Source: Myxococcus dinghuensis | Lineage (GTDB): Bacteria > Myxococcota > Myxococcia > Myxococcales > Myxococcaceae | Reading direction: 5' to 3' | DNA: 64,000 nt | Assembly: GCF_024198235.1 (NCBI RefSeq) | Contig: NZ_JAKCFB010000003.1 | Span: forward strand, 1-64,000 | Part shown: piece by piece, positions 46,854 through 56,453 of the stretch | How positions within the stretch are numbered: the first letter of the stretch is position 1 | Layout: each line of letters begins with the position of its first letter | Notes under the pieces: model-generated | Told to the model about the DNA's origin: nothing | Seen by the model: the letters and a program-made list of their open reading frames with translations, nothing else | The model's database searches: none | Position numbers and translations under genes: made by a program

Positions 46854-48089
46854 GTGCCCCCCATCAGCCGCACGCCTTCGCCGCGCCCCTTCACCACGAC
46901 GCCGTCCAATGCCTCGCGGTCCAACGCCTCCACCCCCTCTCCCCCGACGACGCCCGTCGCGCAATCCCACGGGACGACTCCCGGTTCCCCCACGACCGCG
47001 CACCCCACGCCCACCCGGTTCGACGCGAACGCCCCCGCCCATGCCCAGCGGGCCCCCAGCCCTCCGCCCACGGCGGAGCAGCAGGCCGCGCTGAACGCGC
47101 GCAGGGGCTCCCTGGGCTACAACACGCGCCCCTCGACGCCCGCGCACAGCTGGGGTGTCGGCCAGGAGGCCCGGACGCTCTTCAACTCCATCCGGAACGA
47201 GTGCCCGAACGCCCAGCTCCTGCACCACATCAACCAGACCGAGCACCCCGACATCAAGGCGGGGAGGGCGGCGGGCGTCTGCAGCGTCATGGTGGAGCAC
47301 TGGATCGGCAACGACAACCACGGCGACCCCGCTGGCTTCCATGACCAGCTCGCGAACAAGTTCGACATGTTCGTCAACAAGCAGAACAACTACGACGGGG
47401 CCATCGCGCACAAGGACCACCTCCTCGGCGAAATCGACACCAAGATGGCCGAGCTCGACACCCTCCGGGCCGGCAAGACCGCGCTGGAGGAGAAGGCCAA
47501 GACGCAGCCGCTCTCACCGACCGAACAGAAGGAGCTGGAGCGCCTGGGCGCCCAGTCCAAGCAAACGTTCCGGGACATCAAGGGCATGCTCGCCAAGGTC
47601 CAGGACATCAGCGACGGCGTCCTCCGGGACCAATGCGCGAACCTCCCCCTCAAGCGCCTGGCCATCAAGGCGCCCATCACCGGGAACTTCGCCGAGCATC
47701 TCCAGCGACAGCTCTGCCTGCGCTACACGCCCGGCGACACACCCGTCGCCCATGATGACCCCGAGGACATCCAGCAGCTCGGCACGGAGCTGGCCAACGG
47801 CGGTGACGGCATGCCGACGAACGGCGACGAGCTCTATCCCCGGGACGGGTACTACCGCCTCAGCTTCCTGCCGGAAGCGGGGCCCGGCCATGTCGTCGGG
47901 ATGAAGGTCGACTTCGACGCCGGCGAGTTCAAGCTCATGGACCCCAACACGGGTGAGTTCAAGGCCAACAGCTTCGACGACCTGGTGAACCTCGCCGTCG
48001 TCCACATGAACAAGCTGGGCTACGCCAGGGACTACCCCAAGTACTCGCTCGAGCACATGAAGCCCACCCCCTCGCAGCACGACACGTAG
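46854..48089 (+). CDS. YopT-like (C58 family) cysteine protease, candidate secreted effector
   Basis: A 411-residue protein from GTG 46854, with GGAG 7 bases upstream. Residues 1-90 are rich in Pro, Ser and Thr and probably disordered. The C58 triad is visible: Cys143 in AAGVCSVMVEHWIGN, His346 in GPGHVVGMKVDF, and Asp363 in KLMDPNTGEFK; the His-Asp spacing of 17 matches YopT and AvrPphB. The Cys-His spacing of 203 is about 85 longer than in those proteins, and the extra part (about 180-260) is a Lys/Glu coiled-coil (IDTKMAELDTLRAGKTALEEK). Family members cleave host proteins after delivery by secretion systems. It lies in opposite orientation to both neighbours and is flanked by direct repeats, a sign of recent acquisition. 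Target unknown. Confidence 0.75.
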   Translation: MPPISRTPSPRPFTTTPSNASRSNASTPSPPTTPVAQSHGTTPGSPTTAHPTPTRFDANAPAHAQRAPSPPPTAEQQAALNARRGSLGYNTRPSTPAHSWGVGQEARTLFNSIRNECPNAQLLHHINQTEHPDIKAGRAAGVCSVMVEHWIGNDNHGDPAGFHDQLANKFDMFVNKQNNYDGAIAHKDHLLGEIDTKMAELDTLRAGKTALEEKAKTQPLSPTEQKELERLGAQSKQTFRDIKGMLAKVQDISDGVLRDQCANLPLKRLAIKAPITGNFAEHLQRQLCLRYTPGDTPVAHDDPEDIQQLGTELANGGDGMPTNGDELYPRDGYYRLSFLPEAGPGHVVGMKVDFDAGEFKLMDPNTGEFKANSFDDLVNLAVVHMNKLGYARDYPKYSLEHMKPTPSQHDT

Positions 48090-48121
48090 CGCGGGGTCGG
48101 GCCTGGAGGGAGCAGCCCGCC

Positions 48122-48241
48122 CCGACTCCCGACAGGGGGCTTCGCGTACGGAATCCCCTTGAAGGACCACACCCCCTCGTTCAGCGCGCCCTGGACCTGG
48201 CCTTCCCGCGTGGTGACCACCCGTGACTTTTCGCCTGCCAT
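48122..48241 (-). pseudogene. Truncated 5' end of a carboxylesterase gene
   Basis: Forty codons (MAGEKSRVVTTREGQVQG... to PPVGSRG) identical in protein sequence to the start of the intact gene at 46511. The reading frame then runs into unrelated DNA. It has the same upstream sequence as the full gene, so it could still be transcribed, but no enzyme can be made. Confidence 0.8.
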
Positions 48242-48470
48242 GTCATCGCTCCCATTCTGGTGAACGCTGCGCACCCGCGCGTCCGGCGCGCCGTCCGACG
48301 ACCAGACGACGGGGAGGCGTGGAATAGGAGGTCGCGCCAATCCCTCACAACGCCGCGGTCCGGCGCGTCCAGGGCAGACATGGACTGGAGGACAGACCCA
48401 CCTCGCCCTCCCATCCCTCCTGGTCGGGAGGACTGTCGCGTCCCATGCAAGGGATTGCCCCCAGGGACGC
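48122..48470. repeat. Direct repeat, copy 2 (349 bp), with a truncated carboxylesterase start
   Basis: Second copy of the repeat at 46392-46739. It contains the first 40 codons of the carboxylesterase gene (48241 down to 48122, minus strand), cut off abruptly after PPVGSRG, and its upstream region. It begins 33 bases after the protease stop codon and ends 38 bases before the stop of the next minus-strand gene. The stretch 48090-48507 holds nothing else that I recognise. Confidence 0.92.
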
Positions 48471-48507
48471 GACACGGACCATCAGACGGAGTCCGGTGCA
48501 CGGGGCC

Positions 48508-49401
48508 TCATGGAGGCTGCGGGCACTTTTTCACCAGATTGGCCAACCCCTTCAAGGCCTGCTCCGCCAGCTCATCCCCACCGACCTGCCCTTTGGAGGG
48601 CCCGACGTCGAGGAGACGGACGTGCCCCGAGGCGGGGTCGAGCGTGAGGGTCAACTCTCCCACGGTGCCCGCGATGTCCTTGATGTGCTTGTCGATGGCC
48701 TGGAGGTCCTGGTGCATCTGGTTCTTCGCGGCCGGCGAGAGGTTGTTGTATTTGCTGCTGATCCCATCCCCCAGTGAGGAGTCCGCGCTCACGGCGAGCA
48801 TCTTGGGCTTGAACTTGGCAGAGACATCCAGGTGCTCGATGAAGAACCCCGTCGCGGGCACCTCCTTTCCAGGGATGGCGGTCGTCGTCGGCCCCTTCCC
48901 CCCTTCTGGAACCTCGATGCGCTGGGGCAGGTGGATGCCGTCGAGCCCTTCCAGCTTCTGATAGGCCTTCACCTCCTGTTCCACGACTTCGGACGAGGTC
49001 GCCAGCCAGCCGAACTTCTCCCCCTCGTTGTGGAAGTACGTCTTGTCCATCCCCGACTTGCCGGTCGCCGCGATGGGCTGGGTCGTCCCGGGCACGTCCT
49101 TGATGGGAGACTGCTGCGTCGACGTCGATGACGACGGGCTGGCGTTCTGGGTCTTCTTCGCCCCGAAGAGGTTGGAAGTGGACGCGGAGCCAGGGTGCGG
49201 TGCCCCGGGAGGAGGAGGGGACTGCAGACTGACCTTCTGCGGCTGCGTGGAGGCCTTCGTGAACGAGCTCGAAGGCAGCGGGGGCGGGGGCGGCGGCGCA
49301 GGCGGCGTTTTCTGCGTCGCCGCGTTCGTGGTGGGTTGGGACGTCGGCTGGGATTGCCTGACCGGCGACCTGCTCGAGCTACGATTGAGACGGTTGAACA
49401 T
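48508..49401 (-). CDS. Pro/Ser-rich protein with possible degenerate kinase-like domain, candidate effector
   Basis: A 297-residue protein. The start at ATG 49401 is preferred because GGAGGT lies 10 bases upstream; in-frame ATGs at 49419 and 49437 exist. Residues 1-110 are Ser/Thr/Pro/Gln-rich, including APPPPPPLP. The remainder looks folded: SSEVVEQEVKAYQKLEGL (helix-C-like), LPQRIEV, GFFIEHLDV (hinge-like), then DLQAIDKHIKDIAGTVGELTLTLDPASGHVRLLDVGPS. That last stretch resembles the catalytic and DFG segments of kinase-like folds, but with no HRD and with DVG. This kinase-like reading is a weak inference. Its composition and disordered N-terminus resemble the neighbouring protease, so both may be secreted effectors. 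Confidence 0.55.
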   Translation of the reverse strand: MFNRLNRSSSRSPVRQSQPTSQPTTNAATQKTPPAPPPPPPLPSSSFTKASTQPQKVSLQSPPPPGAPHPGSASTSNLFGAKKTQNASPSSSTSTQQSPIKDVPGTTQPIAATGKSGMDKTYFHNEGEKFGWLATSSEVVEQEVKAYQKLEGLDGIHLPQRIEVPEGGKGPTTTAIPGKEVPATGFFIEHLDVSAKFKPKMLAVSADSSLGDGISSKYNNLSPAAKNQMHQDLQAIDKHIKDIAGTVGELTLTLDPASGHVRLLDVGPSKGQVGGDELAEQALKGLANLVKKCPQPP

Positions 49402-49595
49402 GAGCTTCGATACCTCCATGAAACAGGAGTTGAGCACGACCCGAGTCGTGTCCTCCCCATGGAGTCAAAGACTACTCGACCGTCCACCATGATTGCCTGA
49501 CGGGGGCCACCCCAGCGGTCCCCAATGCCTTGCATCCGTCACTCGACCTGCGGGGCACGGCGGGGGCGCCTGGCCCCCGCACATCCCATGCGGGC

Positions 49596-51026
<1,431 letters not shown>

Positions 51027-51106
51027 GGGGGCGGATGCTGAGCACGGGAAGCCGTTCGTGTCGACCTCGAGCCACCGCCGGTGAAACCCGCAGAACCCTC
51101 GCGCCC

Positions 51107-52033
51107 CTACTCGGGCTGGATTTCACGCACGGACAACCACTTGAAGTCGACATCCGTCGCGTTGTCCCACCGGAACGTGGCGATGGGTCCCCCCCAGGTG
51201 ATGGGCGCGGCCCCCACCCCGCCACCACAATGCCCCGCGTCACCGCCCCAGGCCCCCGCATCCACCCAGTCGTAGACCTTCCGCCAGGTCACCTGGTCCG
51301 CGTTGTCGTTGACGTAGCTCTCCATCCGCACGGTCGTCCGCCCGCCGACCCTGACGTCGCGCATCACGGCCTTGAAGCCCACCCACCGGCCCAGCAGCGG
51401 CGAGACGGCCGGGAGGAAGGGCGCGTGGACGTACGAGACGTGCCAGGACTCCTTCTGCCAGCGGACCCGGCCGTCGTAGTGCAACCCCGCCTTGTAGCTG
51501 CTGCCCTCGCAGCCGGCGGCCTCGGTGTTGTGCCGCCCGCCCCGCGCGTACCAGTCGAAGTTGTCCGTCATGACGGTGGCCGCGTTGAGCCTCACGAAGC
51601 CCGTCATCTCGACGTTGTGCCAGTCCGCCGGGGACTGCATGTAGCCGCGGCGGGCGAGCACCTCGCGGTCGTACGTGGTGATGCGCGACGCGTCGTAGCC
51701 CTCGGACGTGAAGACCTGCATGCGCAGCTCCGGGTCGCGCGCCTTCCAGGAGCCGTCCTCGTTGCGCGTGAGCACCGAGCGCGGGTCGAAGCGCGGGTCC
51801 TCCAGCGGCGCGTCCGTCAGGGTCCACGACTCGCCCCCCAGGCGGGACGGGTAGAGCATCGCCACGCCGAACCGGTCCTTGCCCGCCAGCGCGAACGCCC
51901 ACTCCCGCACGTGCTCCGGCTCCGACGCCCGCGCGAGCGCGCCGCCCCGGAGCACCGCCGCCAGGACGAGCCCGCTCCACGCGCGCGCGCGCCCACGTCC
52001 CCACCGGGACCCCCTCCCCTTGCGTGTCTCCAC
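51107..52033 (-). CDS. Secreted protein, probable beta-jelly-roll, unknown function
   Basis: A 308-residue protein with an Arg-rich N-terminus followed by a hydrophobic signal segment (WSGLVLAAVLRGGALARAS). The mature part has many aromatic residues and beta-type strands: WTLTDAPLEDPRFDP, MQVFTSEGYDASRI, HNVEMTGFVRLN, DNFDWYARGGRHN, WVGFKAVMRDV, RVRMESYVNDNAD and FRWDNATDVDFKWLSVREI. The TVRMESYVND / WKAVMRD style resembles large extracellular jelly-roll proteins that bind or cut polysaccharide, but I cannot assign a family or active site. It starts 6 bases after the treZ stop codon on the same strand, so it is probably co-transcribed with treZ. Confidence 0.7.
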   Translation of the reverse strand: METRKGRGSRWGRGRARAWSGLVLAAVLRGGALARASEPEHVREWAFALAGKDRFGVAMLYPSRLGGESWTLTDAPLEDPRFDPRSVLTRNEDGSWKARDPELRMQVFTSEGYDASRITTYDREVLARRGYMQSPADWHNVEMTGFVRLNAATVMTDNFDWYARGGRHNTEAAGCEGSSYKAGLHYDGRVRWQKESWHVSYVHAPFLPAVSPLLGRWVGFKAVMRDVRVGGRTTVRMESYVNDNADQVTWRKVYDWVDAGAWGGDAGHCGGGVGAAPITWGGPIATFRWDNATDVDFKWLSVREIQPE

Positions 52034-52039
52034 GACGCG

Positions 52040-53896
52040 CTACCGGGACAGGCGCACGAGCGCCGCCGCCGGACCTTCCAGGCGGAGCACGCCCTGCTGG
52101 AGGGGAGGCGCCTCGAGCGCGCCACCGAAGCGCGGCGCCTCGGTCCACAGCACCGGCTCCGCGCCGGGTGGCGGCCGTGCCTCCAACGCGCCCTGGAGGT
52201 TCAGCCAGAGCTGGAGCACCCGTCCGTCGCCCCGGCGCTCCAGGACCAGCGCGTCCTGGCCCTGGGCCCACGCGTCGTAGGAGCCCCGGCGCGCCTCGCG
52301 CAGCGCGGGGTCGTGGGCGCGCAGCCGCAGGAGCTCGCGGTAGAGCGCGCGCACCCCGGCGTGCGCCGGCCTCGTGGCCTCGCTCCAGTCGAGCCGCGAG
52401 CGCGTGAAGGTGTCCGGGGCCTGCGGGTCCGGCACCGCTTCGCCCGCGAAGCGCGAGAAGCTGGCGAACTCGCGGCGGCGCCCCTCCGTGACGAGCCGCC
52501 CCAGCTCCGCGTGGTGGTCCGTGAAGTAGAGGAACGGCGTGCTCGCGTTCCACTCCTGCCCCATGAAGAGCAGCGGCGTGTAGGGCGACAGCAGGAGCAG
52601 CGCGCTCATCGCGCGGAAGGCGGCCGGTGACACGTCGTGCCCCAGCCGCTCCCCCAACGCGCGGTTGCCCACCTGGTCGTGGTTCTGGATGCAGAAGACG
52701 AAGCGCCACGGCTCCAGTCCCTCCGCGCTCGTGCCGCGCGCGTGGCCCCGGTTGGGTGACGTCTGGCCCTCGTAGAACCAGCCCTGGACGAGCGTGCGCG
52801 CGAGGTCCTCCGCGCTGCCCGTGTAGTCCTGGTAGTAGCCCTCGCTGTCCCCCGCGAAGGCGCGCCGGAGCTGGTGGTGGAAGTCGTCCGCCCAGACGCC
52901 GTCGAGCCCGTGGCCGCCCCGCGTCCGCGGCAGCACCAGGCGCCGCTCGTTGCGCTCGTCCTCGGCGATGACGTGGACCTGGCGGCCGGGGGCGCTCGCG
53001 CGGGCGCGCTCGGCGATTTCGGTGAGCAGGTGCGGCCGGCCCTCGTCGAGGATGGCGTGGGCCGCGTCCAGCCGCAGGCCGTCCAGGTGGTAGTCGCGAA
53101 TCCACATCTCCACGTTGGCGAGCACCATGGCGCGCACCACGCGGCTGCCCTCGCCGTCGTAGTTCACCGCGTCGCCCCACGGCGTGTGGTGGCGGCCGGT
53201 GAAGTAGTGCGGCGAGTAGACGCGCAGGTAGTTCCCGTCCGGTCCGAAGTGGTTGTAGACGGCGTCCATCAGCACCGCGAGCCCGCGCGCGTGCGCGGCG
53301 TCCACCAGCCGGCGCAGGCCCTCCGGCCCGCCGTACCCCTGCGCGGGCGCGAACAGGTCCACCCCGTCGTAGCCCCAGTTGCGCGCGCCGGGGAAGCTGG
53401 CCACCGGCAACAGCTCCAGCGCGGTGATGCCCAGCGCCTTCAAGTCGTCCAGGCGCGGGATGAGCGCCTCGAAGGTGCCCTCGGGCGTGGCCGTGCCCAC
53501 GTGGACCTCGTAGAGGACCAGCGACTCGGGCCGCACGCCCTTCCACGCCGCGTCCGTCCACGGGAAGTCCGCCACCACCACCTGGGACGGGCCATGCACG
53601 CCCTGGGGCTGGCTGCGCGACCACGGGTCCGGGAACGGCCCCTCGCCATCCACGCGCAGCTTGTAGCGCACCCCCGCGCCCCGCCCCTCGAGCACGGCGC
53701 CGAAGCAGCCCCCGGGCTCCGGCGTCATCGCCAGCACCTGCCCCGGCGCGCCCTCCGCGTCGTGGAGCACCACCTCCACGCGCTGGTGCCCCGGCGCCCA
53801 GACGCGCCACCGCACCCGCGGGCCCGCCTCCACCCATGCCCCCAGCGCGGGGACCTGCTCCTCCCGCGCCACGCCTGCCTCGCCCACAGTGCTCAT
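52040..53896 (-). CDS. treZ: Malto-oligosyltrehalose trehalohydrolase
   Basis: A 618-residue GH13 enzyme. A carbohydrate-binding N-domain (about 20-110, VRWRVWAPGHQRVEVVLHD) precedes the barrel. GH13 regions: LMDAVYNHFGPDGNYL (region I), HLDGLRLDAAHAI with the nucleophile Asp (region II), HVIAEDERNE with the catalytic Glu (region III), and CIQNHDQVGNRALG (region IV). The DSDQ-like NHDQVGNRALG motif and ESLVLYEVHVGTATPEGTF are typical of TreZ. It releases trehalose from maltooligosyl trehalose made by TreY from glycogen-like glucans. TreY is not in the window. It starts at ATG 53896; a GTG 18 bases upstream is an alternative. Role: trehalose for osmotic and desiccation tolerance, relevant to myxospores. 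Confidence 0.92.
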   Translation of the reverse strand: MSTVGEAGVAREEQVPALGAWVEAGPRVRWRVWAPGHQRVEVVLHDAEGAPGQVLAMTPEPGGCFGAVLEGRGAGVRYKLRVDGEGPFPDPWSRSQPQGVHGPSQVVVADFPWTDAAWKGVRPESLVLYEVHVGTATPEGTFEALIPRLDDLKALGITALELLPVASFPGARNWGYDGVDLFAPAQGYGGPEGLRRLVDAAHARGLAVLMDAVYNHFGPDGNYLRVYSPHYFTGRHHTPWGDAVNYDGEGSRVVRAMVLANVEMWIRDYHLDGLRLDAAHAILDEGRPHLLTEIAERARASAPGRQVHVIAEDERNERRLVLPRTRGGHGLDGVWADDFHHQLRRAFAGDSEGYYQDYTGSAEDLARTLVQGWFYEGQTSPNRGHARGTSAEGLEPWRFVFCIQNHDQVGNRALGERLGHDVSPAAFRAMSALLLLSPYTPLLFMGQEWNASTPFLYFTDHHAELGRLVTEGRRREFASFSRFAGEAVPDPQAPDTFTRSRLDWSEATRPAHAGVRALYRELLRLRAHDPALREARRGSYDAWAQGQDALVLERRGDGRVLQLWLNLQGALEARPPPGAEPVLWTEAPRFGGALEAPPLQQGVLRLEGPAAALVRLSR

Positions 53897-54205
53897 GTGC
53901 CTGACCGTGTAATGCACGTCGGCGCCGGGAGGGAGCGCTGGCGCCTCCAAGGTAGGGGGAGACCCGGGTCGGATGTTCACGGGTGGGCACCCCACGCGCC
54001 GCGCAGTGGGCACCAGGGGACGGACCCCGCGCGCCACCCCGCCGGCCGGCCGGGCGCCCGCGCCGCCGCCCTCGCGGCCCCCCGTGCGTTCCGGGCCCGA
54101 CGGACGGGGTGGGAAGCGGCGGGAGTCCGACCTGCTTGTGGATGGGGCGCGCCGCCGGGATGATGCGCCGTCGACCTCGGCCCGCCTCGCATGGAGTCCC
54201 CTGGA
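53897..54205. other. Divergent intergenic region, no gene seen
   Basis: 308 bases between treZ and the ClpX-like gene, which point away from each other. It must hold both promoters. A GCCGGCCGGC palindrome is present near 54045; I see no convincing -35/-10 pair, operator or riboswitch. Confidence 0.5.
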
Positions 54206-55363
54206 ATGACCGTCGCCCGACCTGGTCTGGAGTCCCGTCCCCCCCGCGTGGACGTGCGCGACCGGGTCGCGGCCATCGAGGTCCTGTCCCCGCGGGAAAT
54301 CGACGCGCGCCTGGGGGACCTGGGCTACCGGGGTCAGGCGGAGGCGCGGCGCGCCGCGGCGGTGCTCGCCTACCGCCACCTGCGCCGCATCCGCCGGCTG
54401 CACCTGGAGGGCCTGGCCCCCGAGCCGGGCCAGCGCGAGAACTGCATGTTCCTGGGCCCCACCGGCTCCGGGAAGACGTTCCTCGTGGAGCTGCTGTTCC
54501 GCGAAATCCTCGCCGTGCCCACGGTGCTCGCGGACGCGACGCAGTTCTCCGAGACGGGCTACGTGGGCGACGACGTCAACACGCTCTTGTCGCGGCTGCA
54601 CGAGGTGGCGGGCCGGGACGCGGAGTGGGCCGCGTGTGGCGTCGTCTGCATGGACGAGTTCGACAAGCTCGCCACCAGCCGCTCGGACAGCCGCTTCGCG
54701 GGCCAGCAGACCACCAAGGACGTCAGCGGCTTCGGCGTGCAGCGCAGCCTCCTGCACCTGCTGTCCGCCTCCCGCGCGGACTTCCCCGCCGACTTCGGCT
54801 TCACCAGCCGGTTGCAGCCCGACACCATGGAGCTGTCCTGTGTCACCTTCATCGCGTGCGGCGCCTTCAGCGGCCTGCGCGCCACCGCGGAGGGGATGGC
54901 GCGCGAGGAGCGGCTGGGCTTCGGCCGCGAGCCCCGCGCCACGAAGGAGGAGTCCATCGCCTCGAGCGTGACGCAGGAGCAGTTGGAGCAGACGACGGCC
55001 TTCGCGCGCTACGGCTTCATCCCGGAGCTCATCGGCCGGTTCAACCGGCTGGTGTCCTTCGCGCCGCTGGACGCGGCGACGCTGGGCGACATCCTCCAGC
55101 ACAACGTGCTGCGCGCCTACGAGCGCGAGTTCGAGCAGGAGGGCCTGCACCTCTCGGTGGAGCCCGCCGTGCGAGAGCACGTCATCGCCGGCGCCCTCAA
55201 GCGCGAGACGGGCGCCCGGGGCCTGCGCACCACGCTCGCCCCCCTCCTGGAGCAGGCCGCCTACGCCCACTTCGGGCAGCCGGGCACCGCCTCCGTCGTG
55301 CGGCTGGTCATGGATGGCGACGGCGACGGCGACGGCGACGGCGTGCGCTGCGTCGCGGAGTAG
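54206..55363 (+). CDS. ClpX-like AAA+ ATPase lacking the zinc-binding domain
   Basis: A 385-residue AAA+ protein. The start at ATG 54206 follows GGAG by 9 bases; an in-frame ATG at 54191 is an alternative. It matches the ClpX ATPase module: CMFLGPTGSGKTFLVELLF (Walker A), FSETGYVGDDVNTLLSRLHEVA (with the GYVG pore loop), VVCMDEFDKLA (Walker B), and GFIPELIGRFNRLVSFAPL with sensor elements; RETGARGLRTTLAPLLEQA is the C-terminal helical part. The ClpX zinc domain is absent. The GLRATAEGMAREERLGFGRE stretch (split) contains LGF, the place where ClpX holds its IGF/LGF loop that docks ClpP, so ClpP binding may be retained. It would unfold specific proteins. Only a few residues remain before the Walker domain for substrate choice. 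The main clpX is presumably elsewhere. Confidence 0.82.
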   Translation: MTVARPGLESRPPRVDVRDRVAAIEVLSPREIDARLGDLGYRGQAEARRAAAVLAYRHLRRIRRLHLEGLAPEPGQRENCMFLGPTGSGKTFLVELLFREILAVPTVLADATQFSETGYVGDDVNTLLSRLHEVAGRDAEWAACGVVCMDEFDKLATSRSDSRFAGQQTTKDVSGFGVQRSLLHLLSASRADFPADFGFTSRLQPDTMELSCVTFIACGAFSGLRATAEGMAREERLGFGREPRATKEESIASSVTQEQLEQTTAFARYGFIPELIGRFNRLVSFAPLDAATLGDILQHNVLRAYEREFEQEGLHLSVEPAVREHVIAGALKRETGARGLRTTLAPLLEQAAYAHFGQPGTASVVRLVMDGDGDGDGDGVRCVAE

Positions 55364-55495
55364 TCCTGTGGCCCGCGCGGCGCCGGGGGCTCGGTGGGGC
55401 ACTCCCCGACCCGGCGGGAGTGCGGGCCCGGCTCTCACGCGGCGCCCACGCGCCTTACGGTTGGGCCACACCCGTGAAACCGGAGGGCAGCACAC

Positions 55496-55861
55496 ATGGA
55501 CCGTGCGGACCACACGCGTGAGATTCCCCGGGAGGGCTGGGCGGACTATCTGGCCCTGCTCACCAACATGGAGAAGGACCACCCGGTGCGAATCGAGGTG
55601 GAGGGCACCGACCTGGGCGACCAGCCGCTCGCCCAGGACCTGCCGCTCATCGAGATTTCGCTCGAGGAGAAGGGCAGCGACAAGGGCGTGGTCGAAATCA
55701 TCGCCGGCCGCGACGACGACGAAATCACCCACCGCATCCTGAAGCCCGCGCGCATCTACGCGGACGAGAGCGAGAGCGGCGAGCTGGAGTGCCTCGACAT
55801 CGAGAGCGCCGAGGACAACTCCAAGACGCTCATCTTCTTCAGCCAGGAGCTGGCCCGCTGA
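55496..55861 (+). CDS. DUF5335 family protein
   Basis: A 121-residue acidic protein: RADHTREIPREGWADYLALLTNMEKDHPVRIEVEG, then LPLIEISLEEKGSDKGVVEIIAGRD, ITHRILKPARIYADESESGELECLDIESAEDNSKTLIFF. This fits the small DUF5335 family, seen across soil bacteria, of unknown function. It is probably cytoplasmic and beta-rich. It is 132 bases after the ClpX-like gene on the same strand and might be a late member of its transcript. A long hairpin follows its stop. Confidence 0.72.
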   Translation: MDRADHTREIPREGWADYLALLTNMEKDHPVRIEVEGTDLGDQPLAQDLPLIEISLEEKGSDKGVVEIIAGRDDDEITHRILKPARIYADESESGELECLDIESAEDNSKTLIFFSQELAR

Positions 55862-55879
55862 GCCGACCCCGGGAAGAAA

Positions 55880-55924
55880 GGCCGGAAGGCTCCCCCCTCC
55901 GCGTGAGAAGGAAACCTTCCGGCC
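55880..55924 (+). terminator. Long-stem hairpin after the DUF5335 gene
   Basis: GGCCGGAAGG, a 25-base loop, then CCTTCCGGCC. A perfect 10-bp stem 18 bases after the stop codon of DUF5335, the best terminator candidate in this part; no T-run follows. Confidence 0.5.
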
Positions 55925-56453
55925 AGGGGCTTCGGCCTCCGTCGCCACGGCGCGTGGCGGCGGGGACCTCCACCGGGTGAGTCAAAGTCGTGGGGACCGC
56001 GCGTGCGCCCGGCCCCGCCCGTCGCAGAACCCGGGCGCCTCGCCGTGTGCCGTCGACCGCCCGGCGCGCCCTGCCCATGAGCAACCCCCGGGCCAGCGGG
56101 GCCCTGGAGCAGGAATAGCGGACACACCGGCCATCCCTGGACTATCCGCGCTCCGCGCGGGGCGGCCGGGATGTAAACGGACCTGACAGGGGGAGGCTCA
56201 ACGCGGCCTGCGCCCATCGCTTTTCGGGGGCGGGCGGGACTGTTCGGAAATCGGACGATGCTGCCCGCGAATCAGTCAGGGACCCAGGGGCGACCCACAA
56301 CGCGCGTCCGACGTGCTCGCAATCCGGGTGGAAAGGGTCAACCACCATGCACCCCGTGCTCCCGTGCGTCAAGTCGACGGGGCGCGGCGTGAGGGGCCCC
56401 CGCGGCAGCGCGCTGCGTTGTGGGCCGGGCACGTGTATAGGCGGGGACGGCTC
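55925..56453. other. Long intergenic region, no gene recognised
   Basis: About 530 bases between DUF5335 and the cardiolipin-synthase-like gene. There is a second small inverted repeat near 55948 (CGCCACG, 3 bases, CGTGGCG). Reading frames across it have no protein-like sequence. It must contain the promoter of the downstream gene. No tRNA or known RNA was recognised. Confidence 0.45.

Noticed and set aside
46392-48470. Insertion sequence or transposon
   Set aside because: The repeats are direct, contain coding sequence of a resident gene, and no transposase or integrase lies between or beside them.
48260-48961. Plus-strand frame beginning in repeat copy 2
   Set aside because: Its first part repeats the frame seen in copy 1 (antisense to the carboxylesterase start) and its second part is antisense to the Pro/Ser-rich gene; no motif.
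55925-56453. tRNA or structured RNA
   Set aside because: No T-loop, anticodon arm or CCA end was found; only simple inverted repeats.
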